NCBI GenBank assembly: GCA_018139225.1
Contig: JAGSNX010000005.1
Location: 124,001-188,000, forward strand
Direction: 5' to 3'
DNA from: Microvirga sp. SRT01
GTDB lineage: Bacteria > Pseudomonadota > Alphaproteobacteria > Sphingomonadales > Sphingomonadaceae
DNA: 64,000 nt
Shown: positions 43,659-52,901 of the stretch, piece after piece
Layout: each line of letters opens with the position of its first letter
Position numbering within the stretch: position 1 is the stretch's first letter
Made by a program: the position numbers and the translations under genes
Notes under the pieces: model-generated
The model's database searches: none
What the model was told of the DNA's origin: nothing
The model's input: only the letters and a program-made list of their open reading frames with translations

Positions 43659-45455
43659 TCAGTGGTTGTCCCGCGGCAACCCCATCGTCTGCGCGATCCG
43701 CTGATACGCTTCCGCGCCCTCCAGGATCGCGCCGGTGCCCAGCTGGCCCACCGTCGCGCGCTGAATCTCCTGCCACGGCGTCTGCGAAGCGGGATATTTG
43801 AACCCGCCCTCCGCCGCGAGCGCGGCACGACGGTCGGCGATCTCGGCGTCGGACAGCAGCACGTCGGCGCTGCCCGTCTTCAGGTCGATCCGCACCCGGT
43901 CACCCGTGCGCAGCAGCGCCAGCGTTCCGCCCGCCGCCGCTTCCGGGCTGGCGTTCAGGATCGACGGCGAACCCGACGTCCCCGACTGGCGACCGTCGCC
44001 GATGCACGGCAGCGCGTGGACGCCGTCCATGATCAGGTGCGCGGGCGGCCGCATGTTCACGACCTCCGCCGCACCGGGATAACCAACCGGGCCGGCACCG
44101 CGCATGATGAGCAGCGTCTCCGCGGTGATGCCCGTCGCCGGATCGTCGATGCGGTGATGGTAATCCTCGGGTCCGTCGAACACCACGACCGGTCCCTCGA
44201 ACGCGTCGAGATCGCCCGGCTTCGACAGATAGCGCTCGCGGAATTCCGGGCTGATGACGCTGGTCTTCATCACCGCGCTGTCGAACAGGTTGCCGGACAG
44301 CACGACGAAACCCGCCGCCTCCTTCAGCGGCTGGTCGAACGGGCGGATCACCTTTTCGTCCTCGATCGCGACGCCGCGGCAGTTGTCGCCCATCGTCTTG
44401 CCGTTGACGGTCATCGCGCCCTCGTGGATCAGACCCTGACCCATCAGCTGGTTGACCACCGCGGGCACGCCGCCGGCGCGGTAGTAATCCTCGCCCAGAT
44501 ACTCGCCCGCCGGTTGCAGGTTGACGAGCAACGGCACGTCCAGCCCCTGCTCCTGCCAGTCGGTGATCGGCAGGTCGACGCCGATGTGGCGCGCGATCGC
44601 GCACAGGTGGATCGGCGCGTTGGTCGATCCGCCGATCGCGGAATTGACGCGGATCGCGTTGTGGAACGCCTCCCTGGTCAGGATGTCGGACGGCTTCAGG
44701 TCCTCGTTGACCATCTCCACGATGCGGCGGCCGGTGTGGTACGCCACCTCCTGACGGTCGCGATACGGGGCCGGGATCGCCGCCGAACCGGGCAGCGACA
44801 TGCCCAGCGCCTCGGCCAGCGAGTTCATCGTCGTGGCGGTGCCCATCGTGTTGCAATAGCCCGTCGACGGTGCCGACGACGCGACGAGGCGGATGAACTC
44901 CGCATCGTCGATCTCGCCCGCCGCCAGCATCTGCCGCGCCTTCCACACGATCGTGCCCGATCCGGTGCGCTCGCCCTTGTGCCAGCCGTTGAGCATCGGC
45001 CCCACCGACAGCGCGATCGCCGGGATGTTCACCGTCGCGGCGGCCATCAGCATCGCCGGCGTCGTCTTGTCGCAACCGATCGTCAGCACGACCGCGTCGA
45101 GCGGATAGCCGTACAGCACCTCGACCAGCCCCAGATAGGCCAGATTGCGGTCGAGCCCGGCGGTCGGGCGCTTGCCCGTCTCCTGGATCGGGTGAACCGG
45201 AAATTCGAGCACGATGCCGCCCATCTCGCGCACGCCTTCACGCACGCGCTCCGCCAGCACCAGATGGTGGCGGTTGCACGGCGACAGGTCGCTGCCCGAC
45301 TGCGCGATACCGATGATCGGCCGGCCGGACCGCAGCTCGTCCAGCGACAGGCCGAAGTTCAGATACCGCTCCAGATACAGCGCGGTCATGTCGATGTTGG
45401 CGGGATTATCGAACCACGCGCTGCTGCGGAGCTTCGGGGCGGTGGTATCGGACAT
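43659..45455 (-). CDS. xylD: IlvD/Edd-family sugar-acid dehydratase (D-xylonate dehydratase-like)
   Basis: Fe-S dehydratase of 598 residues that would turn D-xylonate (or L-arabinonate) into the 2-keto-3-deoxy acid. The three cluster cysteines are Cys60 ([10 protein letters not shown]), Cys128 (TIGCDKTTP) and Cys201 ([10 protein letters not shown]), the spacing of the [2Fe-2S] pentonate dehydratases rather than Edd. The Mg-carbamylated Lys region (CDKTTP) and [16 protein letters not shown] are also typical. It is the last leftward gene of the xylan/uronate cluster and follows a 341-bp gap containing two palindromes. Xylose oxidation by the Weimberg or Dahms route is implied; the matching xylose dehydrogenase gene is not in the window. 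Confidence 0.88.
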   Translation of the reverse strand: MSDTTAPKLRSSAWFDNPANIDMTALYLERYLNFGLSLDELRSGRPIIGIAQSGSDLSPCNRHHLVLAERVREGVREMGGIVLEFPVHPIQETGKRPTAGLDRNLAYLGLVEVLYGYPLDAVVLTIGCDKTTPAMLMAAATVNIPAIALSVGPMLNGWHKGERTGSGTIVWKARQMLAAGEIDDAEFIRLVASSAPSTGYCNTMGTATTMNSLAEALGMSLPGSAAIPAPYRDRQEVAYHTGRRIVEMVNEDLKPSDILTREAFHNAIRVNSAIGGSTNAPIHLCAIARHIGVDLPITDWQEQGLDVPLLVNLQPAGEYLGEDYYRAGGVPAVVNQLMGQGLIHEGAMTVNGKTMGDNCRGVAIEDEKVIRPFDQPLKEAAGFVVLSGNLFDSAVMKTSVISPEFRERYLSKPGDLDAFEGPVVVFDGPEDYHHRIDDPATGITAETLLIMRGAGPVGYPGAAEVVNMRPPAHLIMDGVHALPCIGDGRQSGTSGSPSILNASPEAAAGGTLALLRTGDRVRIDLKTGSADVLLSDAEIADRRAALAAEGGFKYPASQTPWQEIQRATVGQLGTGAILEGAEAYQRIAQTMGLPRDNH

Positions 45456-45796
45456 CGTTACGAGCTCCGGGTCAGAATACGAACACAGATATAGTCAGAC
45501 AATTATGCCAATCGCGGCGACGGGGCAAGCGGGCCGGTGACGCAAATATAACATGCGCTATCGACAAAGACCGGTGCCGTCGGCTCACGCCATTCGCGAA
45601 GAGGGAAACGCTGGCTGCCCGAACCGGTCGGTCGGAAAACGGGACTACCGGTAAGGCGAACGGACGGACGGCATGCGATGCGATTCACGACGTCCTCCTC
45701 CCTCATCGCCCACTACGATGGCGGACGCGTTGCGCTGATAGCGCTATCACGAGCAGGGTTATCGGGCCGCTCGCTAGGCGTCAAGGCGCATGCTCG
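45456..45796. promoter_or_regulatory. Control region of the dehydratase gene with two palindromes
   Basis: No convincing gene lies in these 341 bases. TGATAGCGCTATCA at 45736-45749 is a perfect 14-bp palindrome matching the LacI-type sites found elsewhere in the locus. ATAGTCAGACAAT at 45491-45503 is near-palindromic (ATTGTC-T-GACTAT on the gene strand) and resembles GntR/FadR-type half-sites; it lies 36 bp before the dehydratase ATG. A 62-codon GTG frame with a strong GGAGG at about 45690 exists on the minus strand, but its codon use is not like the real genes here, so I treat it as leader sequence. Confidence 0.55.
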
Positions 45797-47422
45797 TCAG
45801 CGGTAGCGGTACAGCTTCACCCGCTGGATCTGCCAGTCGCCCGCACCCAGCCGGATATGGCGTCCCTGATGGGTCTGATCGCCGTTGAGCAGCCGCCCCG
45901 GCACCCAGCCTCCGCCCGCATCGAACACCCCCTCGTACGCGCTGTCGATACCGGCGGAGGCCGGGCCGTCGCCGACCGGCTTGAACGTGACCGTGATCCC
46001 CTGCCCCGCGATCAGATACTCTTCCGGCCCGATCTGGATGATCATGCCGCCCGCGGTGGCGATGTCGGGCGACGTGACCGGGCGCTGGATGTCGGCGAAG
46101 GCGATGGTGAAGCGATAGCCGCCGATCTCGCGCGTCTGCGGCTCATAAACGATCGTGTCGTCGTACAGTTGCCGCGGTTTGAAACCTGCCATCCGGCCCG
46201 TCCCCTGCGCCGCCAGGATGTGCGGACGAAGCTGCTGCAACACGCCGTACGCATCCTTGAGCTTCCCCGGCTCGGCGTCGATCGAATCGATCGAGAACGG
46301 CCCGAAGCCGATCGCGTCCAGTTGCCCGAAGGCATAGAAGGCGTTGGCGGCGACGGTCGGGTGATCGGCATTGTTGGCTTCGGGCACGAACAGCGGATTG
46401 TCGCGCCGAGTGTACCGATTGACGATGTCGACGAAGTTCGGGAAATAGATGTCCGGGGCGATCAGGTCGATGCTTGGCGCGCCCGCTTTCCACACGTCGA
46501 TCAGATGCGGCAACGGCCCCCCCGCCGGATACTCGCCGGGCGCACGGCCCGGGCGGTTGAGCGCCACGTTGACGTACATCGGCATCGGGTACGCCGCCTT
46601 GCCCGCCCGCGTCAGGGCATCGGCGAACCGCGCATAGTGCCACGCCGCGAACACCTCCGCCCCGGCATCGCCCTCGCCGAACAGTTCGGTCCAGCTTCCC
46701 GCCGTCTTCGCCCCGCGATCCAGCCACATCGCCCGCATTTCGGGCACCAGCCCATCCTTGTGGGCGACCAGATAATCGACCAGCTCGCGCGGCACCGGCT
46801 GTGCGAAGGCGGCATTGGCGACCGGGCTGTAATCGCGTGCGACCGGCAGCATGCCGATCTCGTTCTCCACCTGGGTCATGACCACGGTGTTGTCGCGGTC
46901 GTCCACGGTCTTCAGATGCGCCATCAGCGCCGCGAACGCCTTCTGGTCCGCCGCCAGCGTCTCGGCGCCGAAGGTCGAGAGGATCTCCACGCCCTGCCCG
47001 TTCGGCAAACCCGCTCGCGGAAACCGGGTCTGATCGCGCTTCACCCACGCCGGGACATAGGTGGACATCGAATTCTTCCACGCCCCGAACCACAGCACGA
47101 CGATCTTCAGGTCGTTGGCCCGCGCCGCCTTCAGCATCGCATCGACCGACGACCAGTCGTAGCGGCCGTCGACCGGCTCGATCAGTTCCCACGACACCGG
47201 CGCCAGCACGGTATTGAGATGCATCGCCTTCAGCTTCGCCCAGTGCGGAGCCATGTAAGTCGCACTCGACGCGGCGGAATTGCTCAGTTCGCCACCGATG
47301 ACGAGCATGGGCTGGCCGTTGACGATCAGCTGGGTCGCCGTTCCCTGCTTGCGCAGCGAGGGCGGGTCGGCGAGCGCCGGCGCGGAAATCAGGGTAGCCA
47401 GAAGCAGGGCGCGGCGGATCAT
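45797..47422 (-). CDS. GH35 glycosidase with DUF5597-like C-terminus
   Basis: Exported GH35-type beta-galactosidase-like enzyme, 541 residues. Signal peptide 1-18 (ISAPALA). The catalytic barrel (about 25-350) has GGELSNSAASS, the acid/base Glu188 in TQVENEIGML and the probable nucleophile Glu348 in FVPEANN. Residues about 375-540 form a beta-rich C-terminal domain of the DUF5597 type (GGYRFTIAFADIQRP, EEYLIAGQGITVTF) common in sphingomonad and Caulobacter GH35 proteins. The ATG overlaps the stop of the fructuronate reductase gene (ATGA), tying it to uronate catabolism. Removal of galactosyl side groups from xylan or pectic chains is plausible. Confidence 0.85.
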   Translation of the reverse strand: MIRRALLLATLISAPALADPPSLRKQGTATQLIVNGQPMLVIGGELSNSAASSATYMAPHWAKLKAMHLNTVLAPVSWELIEPVDGRYDWSSVDAMLKAARANDLKIVVLWFGAWKNSMSTYVPAWVKRDQTRFPRAGLPNGQGVEILSTFGAETLAADQKAFAALMAHLKTVDDRDNTVVMTQVENEIGMLPVARDYSPVANAAFAQPVPRELVDYLVAHKDGLVPEMRAMWLDRGAKTAGSWTELFGEGDAGAEVFAAWHYARFADALTRAGKAAYPMPMYVNVALNRPGRAPGEYPAGGPLPHLIDVWKAGAPSIDLIAPDIYFPNFVDIVNRYTRRDNPLFVPEANNADHPTVAANAFYAFGQLDAIGFGPFSIDSIDAEPGKLKDAYGVLQQLRPHILAAQGTGRMAGFKPRQLYDDTIVYEPQTREIGGYRFTIAFADIQRPVTSPDIATAGGMIIQIGPEEYLIAGQGITVTFKPVGDGPASAGIDSAYEGVFDAGGGWVPGRLLNGDQTHQGRHIRLGAGDWQIQRVKLYRYR

Positions 47423-48846
47423 CGTTGAGTTCCCAGGCTGGCGACCGCGGCCCGGGCGCCGCTGGTCTGAAGGAGGTGGAGATGCGCCGCGATCGCTCCG
47501 CGCGCCGTGGCGTCGATATCGTCGGCACCGATCGCGGCCAGCAAGGCGTCCACTCCTCGCGCCGATGCCAGTCGATCGGCGATGGGATCGTCGACGACGA
47601 ACCGGTCGCCGGCATCGGTCGTGCCCGCCTGCCACCGCATCCATGCCGCCACCGCGAGAGCGAGCGCATCCACCGGCAAGCCCCGCGCACGTCGCTCGCG
47701 GATCGGCGCGATCAGCCGCTGCGGCAGCTTCTGCGACCCGTCCGCCGCGATCTGGCGGGTGCGATGCTGGAGCGACGGATTGGCGAAGCGCGCCATCAAC
47801 TGTTCGCGATAGGACGCCACGTCCAGCCCCGCCGGCGGAGTCAGCGTAGCGGCTGATTCATTCCACAACGCATCGACGAACGCCCGCCCCTCTGGCCGTG
47901 CGACGAATTCGTGCACGAAATCATCGCCTGTCAGCCCGCCGAGATAGGCGATGCCCGAATGGGCACCGTTGAGCAGCCGCAGCTTTGCGTCCTCCCACGG
48001 CCCCACCGCGTCTGTCAGTTGCACGCCGAACCGAGCCAAGTCAGGTCGCGGTCCGGAAAACCGGTCCTCGACGACCCATTGCAGGAACGGCTCGGTCTTC
48101 ACCATCGCGCGATCCTCGACGCCGATGCGCTCCGTCAGCTTTATGATATCGTCGTCGGTCGTCGCCGGGACGATCCGGTCGACCATCGTCGCCGGAAACG
48201 CCACGTTTGTCGCAATCCAGTCCGCCAGCGCCGGATCGTGCGCGCACGCGATCTCCAGCACACCCGCCCTCAGCAATGCCCCGTTGTGCGGAAGATTGTC
48301 GCACGACAGGACCGTGATCGCCGCGATCCCCGCCGCCCGCCGCACGGCGAGCCCGGCCGCGATCAGCCCCGGCACCGTGCGCGGCGCGTCGAGCGAGGCC
48401 AGATCGCGGGCCACGTCCGCGTCGGTCCGGTCGAGCGACCCGCTGGCGCGATCCAGCTTGTAACCCTTCTCCGTCACCGTCAGCGTCACGAGGTGCGTGT
48501 CCGGTGCGCCGATGGCTGCCACGACCGCTTTGGGGTCCTCGGGTGCGACCAGCACGTCCAGCACCGCGCCGATCACCTGCACTTGCGCTGCGTCGTCGTC
48601 TCGCACCACCACCGTGTACAGCCCGTCCTGCGCCCGCATCTGGTCGCGCACCGCCGGGGACCGCAGGGAGACGCCGACGACGCCCCATCGCAGATCGCCC
48701 GCCGCCAGTGCCGCCTCGAAGATCGTCGCCTGATGCGCGCGGTGAAACGCGCCGATGCCCAGATGCACGACGCCGCGCCGGACCTGCGACCGGTCGTAGG
48801 TCGGTACGGCGGCGCTGTCCGGCAGGACGGATGTGGACAACCTCAC
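47419..48846 (-). CDS. uxuB: Mannitol dehydrogenase-family D-fructuronate reductase
   Basis: NAD-dependent polyol/uronate dehydrogenase of 475 residues. RRGVVHLGIGAFHRAHQA is the cofactor-binding start of the long-chain mannitol dehydrogenase family; TVTEKGYKLD, SCDNLPHNG and KLRLLNGAHSGIAYLG are conserved catalytic segments including the Lys and His residues. Between uxaC and GH35 it most likely reduces D-fructuronate to D-mannonate (UxuB). It starts at a GTG that overlaps the uxaC stop (GTGA). Mannitol or tagaturonate activity cannot be excluded from motifs alone; the neighbouring uxaC is the main argument. Confidence 0.87.
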   Translation of the reverse strand: MRLSTSVLPDSAAVPTYDRSQVRRGVVHLGIGAFHRAHQATIFEAALAAGDLRWGVVGVSLRSPAVRDQMRAQDGLYTVVVRDDDAAQVQVIGAVLDVLVAPEDPKAVVAAIGAPDTHLVTLTVTEKGYKLDRASGSLDRTDADVARDLASLDAPRTVPGLIAAGLAVRRAAGIAAITVLSCDNLPHNGALLRAGVLEIACAHDPALADWIATNVAFPATMVDRIVPATTDDDIIKLTERIGVEDRAMVKTEPFLQWVVEDRFSGPRPDLARFGVQLTDAVGPWEDAKLRLLNGAHSGIAYLGGLTGDDFVHEFVARPEGRAFVDALWNESAATLTPPAGLDVASYREQLMARFANPSLQHRTRQIAADGSQKLPQRLIAPIRERRARGLPVDALALAVAAWMRWQAGTTDAGDRFVVDDPIADRLASARGVDALLAAIGADDIDATARGAIAAHLHLLQTSGARAAVASLGTQR

Positions 48847-50255
48847 AGCTTGTAGGCCGCCTTCACCAGATCATACGTCAACGCGTGCGCCAGTTCGTGC
48901 GCCTCGTCCTCGTCGAGCCGATGATCCGCGACGAGTTGCGCCAGCCACGCGCAATCGATCCGGCGCGCGACGTCGTGGCGGGCCGGGATCGACAGGAATG
49001 CACGCGTATCGTCGTTGAACCCGACCGTGTTGTAGAAGCCGGCGGTTTCCGTCGCCCGCTCGCGGAACCGGCGCATCCCTTCCGGCGAGTCGTGGAACCA
49101 CCACGGCGGCCCGAGCTTCAACGCCGGATAGTGCCCCGCCAGCGGTGCGAGTTCGCGGCTGTACGTATCCTCGTCGAGGGTGAACAGGATCAGCGTCAGC
49201 CGCGGATCGTTGCCGAACCGGTCGAGCAGCGGTTTCAAACTGCGAACGAACTCCCCCGGCAGCGGGATGTCACCGCCCTTGTCGCGCCCGAAACGGGCGA
49301 AGACATCCTTGTTGTGACTGCGGAACACGGCAGGGTGGAGCTGCATCACCATCCCGTCCTCGACCGACATCCCGGCCATTTCCGTCAGCATCTGCGCACG
49401 GAACAGTTCCGCCTCCGCCGGCGTCGGGTCGGCAAGGACACGCAGGTACAGCGACGCCGCCTCGTCCGGCGGCAGGTCCGCCGTCGCGGCGGACGGATGA
49501 CCGTGATCGGTCGATGTCGCTCCCGCCTCGCGGAACCGTGCCCGGTGAAAGCGGTGCGCGGCAAGATAACCGGCATAATCCGCCACCGCGACACCCGCCG
49601 TTTCGCCGAAGCGGCGGACGTTGTCCGCGAAACCCGGCGTGTCCGGATCGACGACCGGGTCGGGGCGATAGGCCGTGACGACCCGCCCGTGCCAGCCGCT
49701 CGCCCGGATGGCGGCGTGATGCTCCAGCGGATCGAGCGGGCTTTCGGTCGTGGCGATCACTTCGATGCCGAACCGTTCGTATAGCGCACGCGGGCGGAAC
49801 GCGTCGGTCTTCAGCGCCGTGTCGATCGTGTCGTAATAATGGTCGGCCGTGGACGGCTCCAGTTGTTCGTCGATCCCGAAGGCCTCCGCAAAGACCCAGT
49901 CGAGCCACAGTCGCGACGGCGTACCCCGGAACAGGTGGTAGTGGTCCGCGAACACCCGCCAGATCGCGCGCGGATCGGTTTCGACGGGACTGCCGTCGAC
50001 GCTGGGAACCCCGAGCGCTGCCAGCGGAACGCCCTGGCTCATCAGCATGCGAAATGCATAATGGTCGGGCACGATCAGCAGATTGGCCGGATCGCTGAAC
50101 GGCTCGTTTCGCGCGAACCATGCCGGATCGGTGTGACCGTGCGGACTGACGATCGGCAGATCCTTGATCCGGGCGTACAGCGACCGGGCGATCGCACGCA
50201 TACCCGGGTCGGCGGGGAACAGGCGGTCGGGATGCAGAACGAGCGGGCGGGTCAT
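48843..50255 (-). CDS. uxaC: Glucuronate isomerase
   Basis: D-glucuronate (and D-galacturonate) isomerase, 470 residues, amidohydrolase-like barrel in the cytosol. The opening segment LPIVSPHGHTDPAWFARNEPF carries the metal-like HGHT motif; HYHLFRGTPSRLWLDWVFAEAFG, ATTESPLDPL and PPWWFHDSPEGMRRFRERA are conserved UxaC segments. It makes D-fructuronate for the coupled uxuB product from the glucuronate released by GH67. The ATG is the first in frame; the gene follows GH3 after 133 bp, in which a weak, imperfect repeat TGACAACGGCTTACCA (50349-50364) recalls the LacI-type sites. Transcription may also continue from the GH3 gene. Confidence 0.93.
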   Translation of the reverse strand: MTRPLVLHPDRLFPADPGMRAIARSLYARIKDLPIVSPHGHTDPAWFARNEPFSDPANLLIVPDHYAFRMLMSQGVPLAALGVPSVDGSPVETDPRAIWRVFADHYHLFRGTPSRLWLDWVFAEAFGIDEQLEPSTADHYYDTIDTALKTDAFRPRALYERFGIEVIATTESPLDPLEHHAAIRASGWHGRVVTAYRPDPVVDPDTPGFADNVRRFGETAGVAVADYAGYLAAHRFHRARFREAGATSTDHGHPSAATADLPPDEAASLYLRVLADPTPAEAELFRAQMLTEMAGMSVEDGMVMQLHPAVFRSHNKDVFARFGRDKGGDIPLPGEFVRSLKPLLDRFGNDPRLTLILFTLDEDTYSRELAPLAGHYPALKLGPPWWFHDSPEGMRRFRERATETAGFYNTVGFNDDTRAFLSIPARHDVARRIDCAWLAQLVADHRLDEDEAHELAHALTYDLVKAAYKL

Positions 50256-50388
50256 GCCATGATCCTCACGGCCCCATCATGGAGCGTCGGCCACACACTA
50301 TCAGCAGTTCCTTGGAAATGGCCAGACCACATCGACAGACAGCATTCCTGACAACGGCTTACCAATCTCACGCCATATATGTGGCCGC

Positions 50389-52782
50389 TCAGGCGATCTC
50401 GAGCGTCGCGGTCTTCAGGTCGCGGCTGTTCGGACCGGCCATGATGTCGAACAGACCGGGCTCCACCACCTCGCGCATGTCCATGTCCCACATCCGGAAC
50501 GCCTCCGGACCCAATACGAAGCGCAGCGTCCGGCGCTCGCCGGAGGTCAGCGTCACCCGCTCGAAGCCCTTCAGCTCCTTGACCGGTCGCGCCACCGACG
50601 ACACCTGGTCGCGGACATAGACCTGCACGACCTCGTCGCCAGTTCGCTCACCGACATTCGCCACGTCGACCTCGACGGTGACGCTGCCGCCGCTACCGAT
50701 CCTTGGCACGGACAGCCGCGGCGCGCCCACCTCGAACCGCGTGTAGCTCAGCCCGAAACCGAACGGGAACAGCAGCTTGTCGTCATCGAACAGATATCCG
50801 CGCCGCGCCGACGGCTTGTGATTGTAATAGAACGGCACCTGCCCGACATCGCGCACGACGGTGACGGGCAGCTTCGCGCCCGGATTGAAATCGCCGAACA
50901 GCGCCTCCGCGATCGCGGTGCCGCCCTCCTGCCCGACATACCAACATTCCAGCAGCGCGTTCGCCCCCGCGACGGCGGTCGGCCATGACGGCGGCCGGCC
51001 ATTGATCGCCACCACCACCACGGGCTTGCCGGTCGCCTTCATCGCCTCGAACAGCGCATTCTGCTCGCCGAGCAGGTCCAGCCCGGTACGGTCGCCGAGA
51101 TGGTTCTTCGCATAGCCTTCGCGGCTGGTCTGTTCGGTGTCACCGATGGCCAGCAGGATCACGTCGGCGGTCTTCGCGACCTCGACTGCCTCCGCGATCA
51201 GCGCGCGGTTCTTTGCGGGGTCGGCGAGCAGCACCTCGTTCGCGGACCGATCCTCGCTCTGCGTGATGAACACGCCCTGCGCATGCACGACCTCCGCCTT
51301 CCCCTTCAGGCGCGCCCGCACGCCGTCCAGCAGCGACACCTCGGTGCGCGGGATCGAGGAATAGCCGCCCAGCCGCGTCACCGCCGCGTTCGGCCCGATC
51401 ACCGCCACCCGTTTGTGCGCGCCCGCCGTCAGCGGCAGCACGCCGTCGTTGACCAGCAGCGCGATCGACCGCCGCGCCGCCTCCAGCGCCAGCGCGCGTG
51501 CCTCCGCATTCGCGGTCAGCGCCGCCGCCGCGCGTGCATTCACCGGCTCCGCCTCGAACAGCCCCGCGCGGAACTTCATGGCCAGCATCCGCCTGCACGC
51601 CGCATCCACCCCCCCCACCGACACCGCGCCGCTGCGCACCTGATCGGCGAGCGTGCGATACGCGACCCCGTCCGGCAGGTCGCTGTCCACGCCGGCCTTC
51701 AGCGCCAGCGCCGCCGCCCCCGGCAAGCCGGGGGCGATGCGGTGGAAGCTCGCCAATTCCTGGATCGCGGCATAGTCGCTGACCACCGCCCCGTCGAAAC
51801 CCCATTCGCCGCGCAACACCGTGCCCAGCAGCCAGTGATTGGCGTGACTCGGTACGCCGTCGATCTCGTTATAGGACGGCATCACCGCGCCGATGCCGGT
51901 CCGCTCCACCACCGCGCGGAACGGCGGGAAGAAGCTCTCGCGCAACTCCCGCTCGCCCAGCGGCGCCGGCGCGACATTGTTGCCGGCCAGCGGCTGGCCG
52001 TGCCCGGTCATGTGCTTCAACGTCGCAAAGACCTTGTGCCGCGCCAGCGTCTTGCCCGGGCCCTGGAGGCCGAGGACGGCGGCCACACCCATCTCGCCGC
52101 ATAGATACGGGTCCTCGCCGAACGTCTCCTCGATCCGGCCCCAGCGCGGGTCGCGCGCGATGTCGACGACGGGCGACAGCGCCAGCACGGTGCCGTGCGC
52201 GCGCACTTCGCGCCCGATCACCGCCTGCACGCGCGTCATCAGGTCGCGGTCGAAGCTGCCTGCCAGCGCGATCGCCTGCGGAAAGCTGGTCGCCTCCGGC
52301 GCCATGTACCCGTGCAGCGACTCCTCGTGGTACAGGATCGGGATGCCCAGCCGCGTCGTCCGTGCCCAGGCTTGCCCGGCATTGACGAAGCCTATCGTAT
52401 CCGCCGGCTTCCGCCAGCGACCGGTAACATCGGCGCCCGTGTTGTTCGCCGTCGCCGCACCGCCGCGATCGGATGGCCGGGCGATCTGGCCGATGCCGTG
52501 CGGATATGCCGTGCTCGCCATCACCGGATCGAAGGCGCGGTCGGCGTTCATCACGTCGCGTTTGCTGGTCGACAGCGTAATCAGCTGCGCGACCTTCTCG
52601 TCCAGCGTCATCCGCCCGATCAGGTCGCGGACGCGCAGGTCGACGGGCGCGCGTGCGTCACGGTACAACGGACGGTCGGCCACGGCAGCACGTACGGCGG
52701 CGGGCATCAGGCTGGCCAGCGAAACGCCCGCGCTCCAGCGCAGCAGGTCACGGCGGGCAAGGGTCGTGGCGGCGGGGGTCAT
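50389..52782 (-). CDS. GH3 beta-xylosidase/beta-glucosidase (exported, Tat-like signal)
   Basis: GH3 exo-glycosidase of 797 residues. The N-terminus ARRDLLRWSAGVSLASLMPA is a twin-arginine-like signal. The first domain carries PILYHEESLHGY, DPRWGRIEETFGEDPYL, TLKHMTGHGQPLAG and the nucleophile Asp in VVSDYAAIQEL; the second domain has GDTEQTSREGYAKNHLGDR with the likely acid/base Glu; a fibronectin-III-like domain ends the chain. The HEESLHG and KHMTGHG forms are those of the xylosidase/glucosidase branch acting on plant oligosaccharides. It is divergent from GH67 across a LacI-type operator and upstream of uxaC, so removal of xylose from the non-reducing ends of xylooligosaccharides is likely. 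Confidence 0.9.
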   Translation of the reverse strand: MTPAATTLARRDLLRWSAGVSLASLMPAAVRAAVADRPLYRDARAPVDLRVRDLIGRMTLDEKVAQLITLSTSKRDVMNADRAFDPVMASTAYPHGIGQIARPSDRGGAATANNTGADVTGRWRKPADTIGFVNAGQAWARTTRLGIPILYHEESLHGYMAPEATSFPQAIALAGSFDRDLMTRVQAVIGREVRAHGTVLALSPVVDIARDPRWGRIEETFGEDPYLCGEMGVAAVLGLQGPGKTLARHKVFATLKHMTGHGQPLAGNNVAPAPLGERELRESFFPPFRAVVERTGIGAVMPSYNEIDGVPSHANHWLLGTVLRGEWGFDGAVVSDYAAIQELASFHRIAPGLPGAAALALKAGVDSDLPDGVAYRTLADQVRSGAVSVGGVDAACRRMLAMKFRAGLFEAEPVNARAAAALTANAEARALALEAARRSIALLVNDGVLPLTAGAHKRVAVIGPNAAVTRLGGYSSIPRTEVSLLDGVRARLKGKAEVVHAQGVFITQSEDRSANEVLLADPAKNRALIAEAVEVAKTADVILLAIGDTEQTSREGYAKNHLGDRTGLDLLGEQNALFEAMKATGKPVVVVAINGRPPSWPTAVAGANALLECWYVGQEGGTAIAEALFGDFNPGAKLPVTVVRDVGQVPFYYNHKPSARRGYLFDDDKLLFPFGFGLSYTRFEVGAPRLSVPRIGSGGSVTVEVDVANVGERTGDEVVQVYVRDQVSSVARPVKELKGFERVTLTSGERRTLRFVLGPEAFRMWDMDMREVVEPGLFDIMAGPNSRDLKTATLEIA

Positions 52783-52901
52783 GTCAGGCTCTCTCCCGGA
52801 TGCAGACGCGGCATTGCTTGCGATGCCATCACTGTGATAGCGTTACCATGAACGACGGGAGGCGGCGCTGTCAACGGCACCGCCCGCGCAATGGGACGAG
52901 G
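52783..52901. promoter_or_regulatory. Divergent GH3/GH67 control region with LacI-type operator
   Basis: TGATAGCGTTACCA at 52835-52848 matches the pattern TGRTARCGYTAYCA with the central CG of LacI-family operators, midway between the divergent GH3 and GH67 starts. One bound repressor here could control both directions. No clear -10/-35 pair was identified on either strand. Confidence 0.65.

Noticed and set aside
45503..45706. 67-codon leftward frame with strong GGAGG before an internal GTG
   Set aside because: Third-position GC is near random, not like the genes here, and there are no motifs; treated as leader sequence.
50349..50364. TGACAACGGCTTACCA as a fourth LacI-type operator
   Set aside because: Spacing is two bases longer than the other three sites and symmetry is poor.
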